Shown here one piece after another: positions 15,068 through 16,443 of a stretch of DNA of 16,443 nucleotides (the stretch's first letter is position 1; each line of letters starts with the position of its first letter). The stretch comes from Salinisphaera sp. UBA1666 (GTDB lineage Bacteria; Pseudomonadota; Gammaproteobacteria; Nevskiales; Salinisphaeraceae): the NCBI GenBank assembly GCA_002320455.1, contig DCKU01000075.1, positions 1 through 16,443 of the forward strand, given 5' to 3'. The position numbers and the translations under genes are program-made. The notes beneath the pieces are model-generated. The model saw only the letters and a program-made list of their open reading frames with translations. It had not been told where the DNA came from and searched no databases.

Positions 15068-15831
15068 CGCTGACGCGCTTCACCGATGGGTACGCCCTGC
15101 TCGACCAGTGCGGCATGCAGCGCATCGAAAGCGGCAGCGGCCACGTCTGGCGTACCGCTCACACCGAACTCGATCGCCCGGCGACCGTCGGCCGCGGGCA
15201 GGCAGGCAATACGCGCCGCCGGATGGGCGTCCATTACGCCCTGCATCAGCTCGATCAGCGCGCTTTCGGGCGTATCAAAAACCTCGAGTAGAAACTCCAC
15301 GCGCCGCTCTTGGCTCTGGAGGCCGGCGTAGTGGGTATCCAGCACCCACTCGATCATCGGCCAAGCCATATTGGGAAAGCCCGGTACGAAGTGATGATGG
15401 CCCAAGGAGAATCCGGGCACCTGATTGACGGGGTTGGGGATGACCGCCGCGCCTTCAGGCCACTCCACCATATGGATACGCTGCGGATAGGCCGCCTCGC
15501 CCCATTTGTCCTCGAGGATGGCCCGGCCTTTGGCGTTGAACTCGAGCGCTACGCCAGCGGCTGCAGCCGCACATTGACGCGTGCGGTCGTCCGGCGTGGC
15601 ACCGATGCCGCCAAAACTGAACACGATATCCGGGGTGTTGATCGTCTCACCCAGCGTGCGTGTCAGAAGATCGGCGTCGTCGCCCACCATGCGCGCCCAG
15701 GCCAACTCCATACCTCGCGCAGACAGCCGCTCGATAACCGCCGGCATATGCTTGTCGGCTCGCTTGCCGGAGAGCAGTTCGTCACCGATCAGCAGGATGC
15801 CGATACGGCGAGGCGTAGAAGGCTGTGTCAT
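15064..15831 (-). CDS. CinA-type molybdopterin-binding (MoCF) domain protein
   Basis: A 255-residue cytoplasmic protein with one MoCF/MoaB-Mog-type domain in its N-terminal part. Motifs are RIGILLIGDELLSGKRAD (9-26), FSFGGIGATPDDRT (71-84), which parallels 'GGLGPTxDD' of the CinA N-terminal domain, and PNPVNQVPGFSL and PGFPNMAW. CinA proteins of this kind can hydrolyse ADP-ribose or FAD-type pyrophosphates. The C-terminal nicotinamide-nucleotide amidase domain (PncC) of full CinA is absent; residues about 170-250 form a small C-terminal domain instead, so this is a short stand-alone form. The reaction is not known. It lies 71 bases after grxD on the same strand, separated by a strong terminator, so it probably has its own promoter or depends on read-through. 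Confidence 0.87.
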   Translation of the reverse strand: MTQPSTPRRIGILLIGDELLSGKRADKHMPAVIERLSARGMELAWARMVGDDADLLTRTLGETINTPDIVFSFGGIGATPDDRTRQCAAAAAGVALEFNAKGRAILEDKWGEAAYPQRIHMVEWPEGAAVIPNPVNQVPGFSLGHHHFVPGFPNMAWPMIEWVLDTHYAGLQSQERRVEFLLEVFDTPESALIELMQGVMDAHPAARIACLPAADGRRAIEFGVSGTPDVAAAAFDALHAALVEQGVPIGEARQR

Positions 15832-15856
15832 AGAAGGCGGCTACGTGCTGTGCATG

Positions 15857-15882
15857 AAAAAGGCCGGCGTGATGCCGGCCTT
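15857..15882 (-). terminator. Intrinsic terminator of grxD
   Basis: On the minus strand AAGGCCGGC, loop ATCAC, GCCGGCCTT gives a perfect nine-pair stem continued by TTTTT (the last two T of the stem plus three more, 15861-15857). It begins 20 bases after the grxD stop codon. Confidence 0.92.
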
Positions 15883-15902
15883 CGTTACCTGCGCTTGGCA
15901 GC

Positions 15903-16238
15903 CTACGAGTCGCTGCCGGCGCTGGCGTTTTCTAGCATGGTCTTCAATTCGCCCGACTGGAACAGGTCGATGATGATATCCGATCCGCCGACCAGCTCGC
16001 CGCTGACGAACAACTGCGGGATGGTGGGCCAGTTGGAGTAGATCTTCACGCCCTGACGATAGATCTCTTCGTCGTCGAACACGTTGACCGCCTTGAAGGC
16101 CACGCCGCAGGCCTTAAGCGCTTCTGCGCTGCGCGCCGAGAACCCGCACTGCGGAAAGTCGGGCGTGCCTTTCATGTACAACACGACCGGATTGGTCTCG
16201 ACTTCGTTCTTGATGACTTCCATGGCCTTGGCACTCAT
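15903..16238 (-). CDS. grxD: Monothiol glutaredoxin GrxD (Grx4)
   Basis: A CGFS-type monothiol glutaredoxin that binds a bridging [2Fe-2S] cluster with glutathione as a dimer and passes clusters on or senses them; cytoplasmic. From the ATG at 16238 the protein has 111 residues (E. coli 115). The active motif CGFS is at 31-34 with the glutathione-contacting Lys23 in YMKGTPDFPQ; WPTIPQLFV (70-78, with the cis-Pro) and GGSD (84-87) complete the site. The ATG is chosen over the ATG at 16262 because AAGGA lies seven bases before it and the family begins there. It has its own promoter (16305-16278) and a strong terminator, so it forms a single-gene unit. Confidence 0.97.
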   Translation of the reverse strand: MSAKAMEVIKNEVETNPVVLYMKGTPDFPQCGFSARSAEALKACGVAFKAVNVFDDEEIYRQGVKIYSNWPTIPQLFVSGELVGGSDIIIDLFQSGELKTMLENASAGSDS

Positions 16239-16277
16239 CAGCGAATCCTTTTCGGCTGGCATGTTTGAACAGTGTGC

Positions 16278-16305
16278 AATATAGGAGCGATACGCGCGTG
16301 ATCAA
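16278..16305 (-). promoter_or_regulatory. Sigma-70 promoter of grxD
   Basis: On the minus strand TTGATC (16305-16300) and TATATT (16283-16278) are separated by 16 bases; the -10 matches five of six positions and the -35 four. The transcript would start near 16271, giving a leader of about 33 bases with AAGGA in front of the ATG. Confidence 0.65.
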
Positions 16306-16346
16306 CCCCGCGCTAGGGCCTGTTGAGGTTTCATGCGAGTCCGCGC

Positions 16347-16443
16347 CAAGCGCTGTTTTGCGGCAAGACGAGGCGTAGCGCGCGCTGCGCAGTCATTCTG
16401 CGCAAGCGTGCTAGAACGCTGGATTGCCGCAAAACAGCGCTTG
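16347..16443. repeat. Large intergenic palindrome, truncated by the window edge
   Basis: CAAGCGCTGTTTTGCGGCAA (16347-16366) recurs as a perfect 20-base inverted copy at 16424-16443. The 57 bases between contain TGCGCAG-TCATT-CTGCGCA (16386-16404), whose centre, 16395, is exactly the centre of the outer arms, so the whole block folds as one long hairpin with a few bulges. The right arm ends at the last base of the window, so the pairing may go on outside. It lies upstream of grxD and contains no gene. It looks like a dispersed REP/MITE-type element, but no second copy is in this window. Confidence 0.85.

Noticed and set aside
1..16443. CRISPR arrays, prophage, toxin-antitoxin pairs, defence genes, biosynthetic cluster
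   Set aside because: No regularly spaced repeats, phage, nuclease, transposase or synthase genes were seen; nearly all space is taken by conserved housekeeping and transport genes.

Overview
The window is a GC-rich stretch of conserved bacterial chromosome that looks gammaproteobacterial. The order grpE | nadK - recN - bamE | rnfH ... smpB - ssrA matches the well-known Escherichia/Pseudomonas neighbourhood. A divergent ppsR | ppsA pair and a grxD gene follow. High GC, the very acidic BamE tail and the ion transporters would fit a marine or halophilic lineage (for example a Salinisphaera-like organism), but this is a guess from style and not from a sequence match.

Layout. 1-1025 (minus): start of dnaK and all of grpE behind a recognisable sigma-32 promoter. 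1160-3857 (plus): nadK, then recN, whose promoter is covered by a perfect CTGT-N8-ACAG LexA box. 3889-4651 (plus): bamE with its own sigma-70 promoter, a TTG start and an unusual long acidic C-terminal tail. 4648-6311 (minus): rnfH and a divergent NSS-family (LeuT-fold) transporter in one overlapping unit, occupying the place where ratA stands in E. coli. 6335-7288 (plus): smpB with no Shine-Dalgarno and a -10 box almost touching its ATG, then ssrA (tmRNA, tag AANDDNYALAA) and its terminator. 7319-8140 (minus): a TSUP (TauE/SafE) permease. 8375-10126 (plus): a CvrA/NhaP2-type cation/proton antiporter. 10151-11532 (minus): yqiB and ppsR. 11685-15067 (plus): ppsA and a NAPE-PLD-like metallo-beta-lactamase-fold hydrolase. 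15064-16305 (minus): a stand-alone CinA-type MoCF-domain protein and grxD with its own promoter and terminator. 16347-16443: a large intergenic palindrome that runs off the right end.

How the genes work together. The left half is a quality-control and stress cluster: DnaK/GrpE folding (heat shock), RecN double-strand break repair (SOS), BamE outer-membrane assembly, and SmpB/tmRNA ribosome rescue. NadK supplies NADP. The right half holds ion transport and gluconeogenic control, with PpsR switching PpsA on and off by phosphorylation of the residue pair next to the catalytic histidine.

No unmistakable new system (defence island, CRISPR, prophage, BGC) is present. The items most worth following are the palindrome at the right edge, the NSS-type transporter that appears to lack both sodium-site ligand sets, the BamE tail, the near-leaderless smpB, and the two convergent gene pairs that share stop-codon bases.
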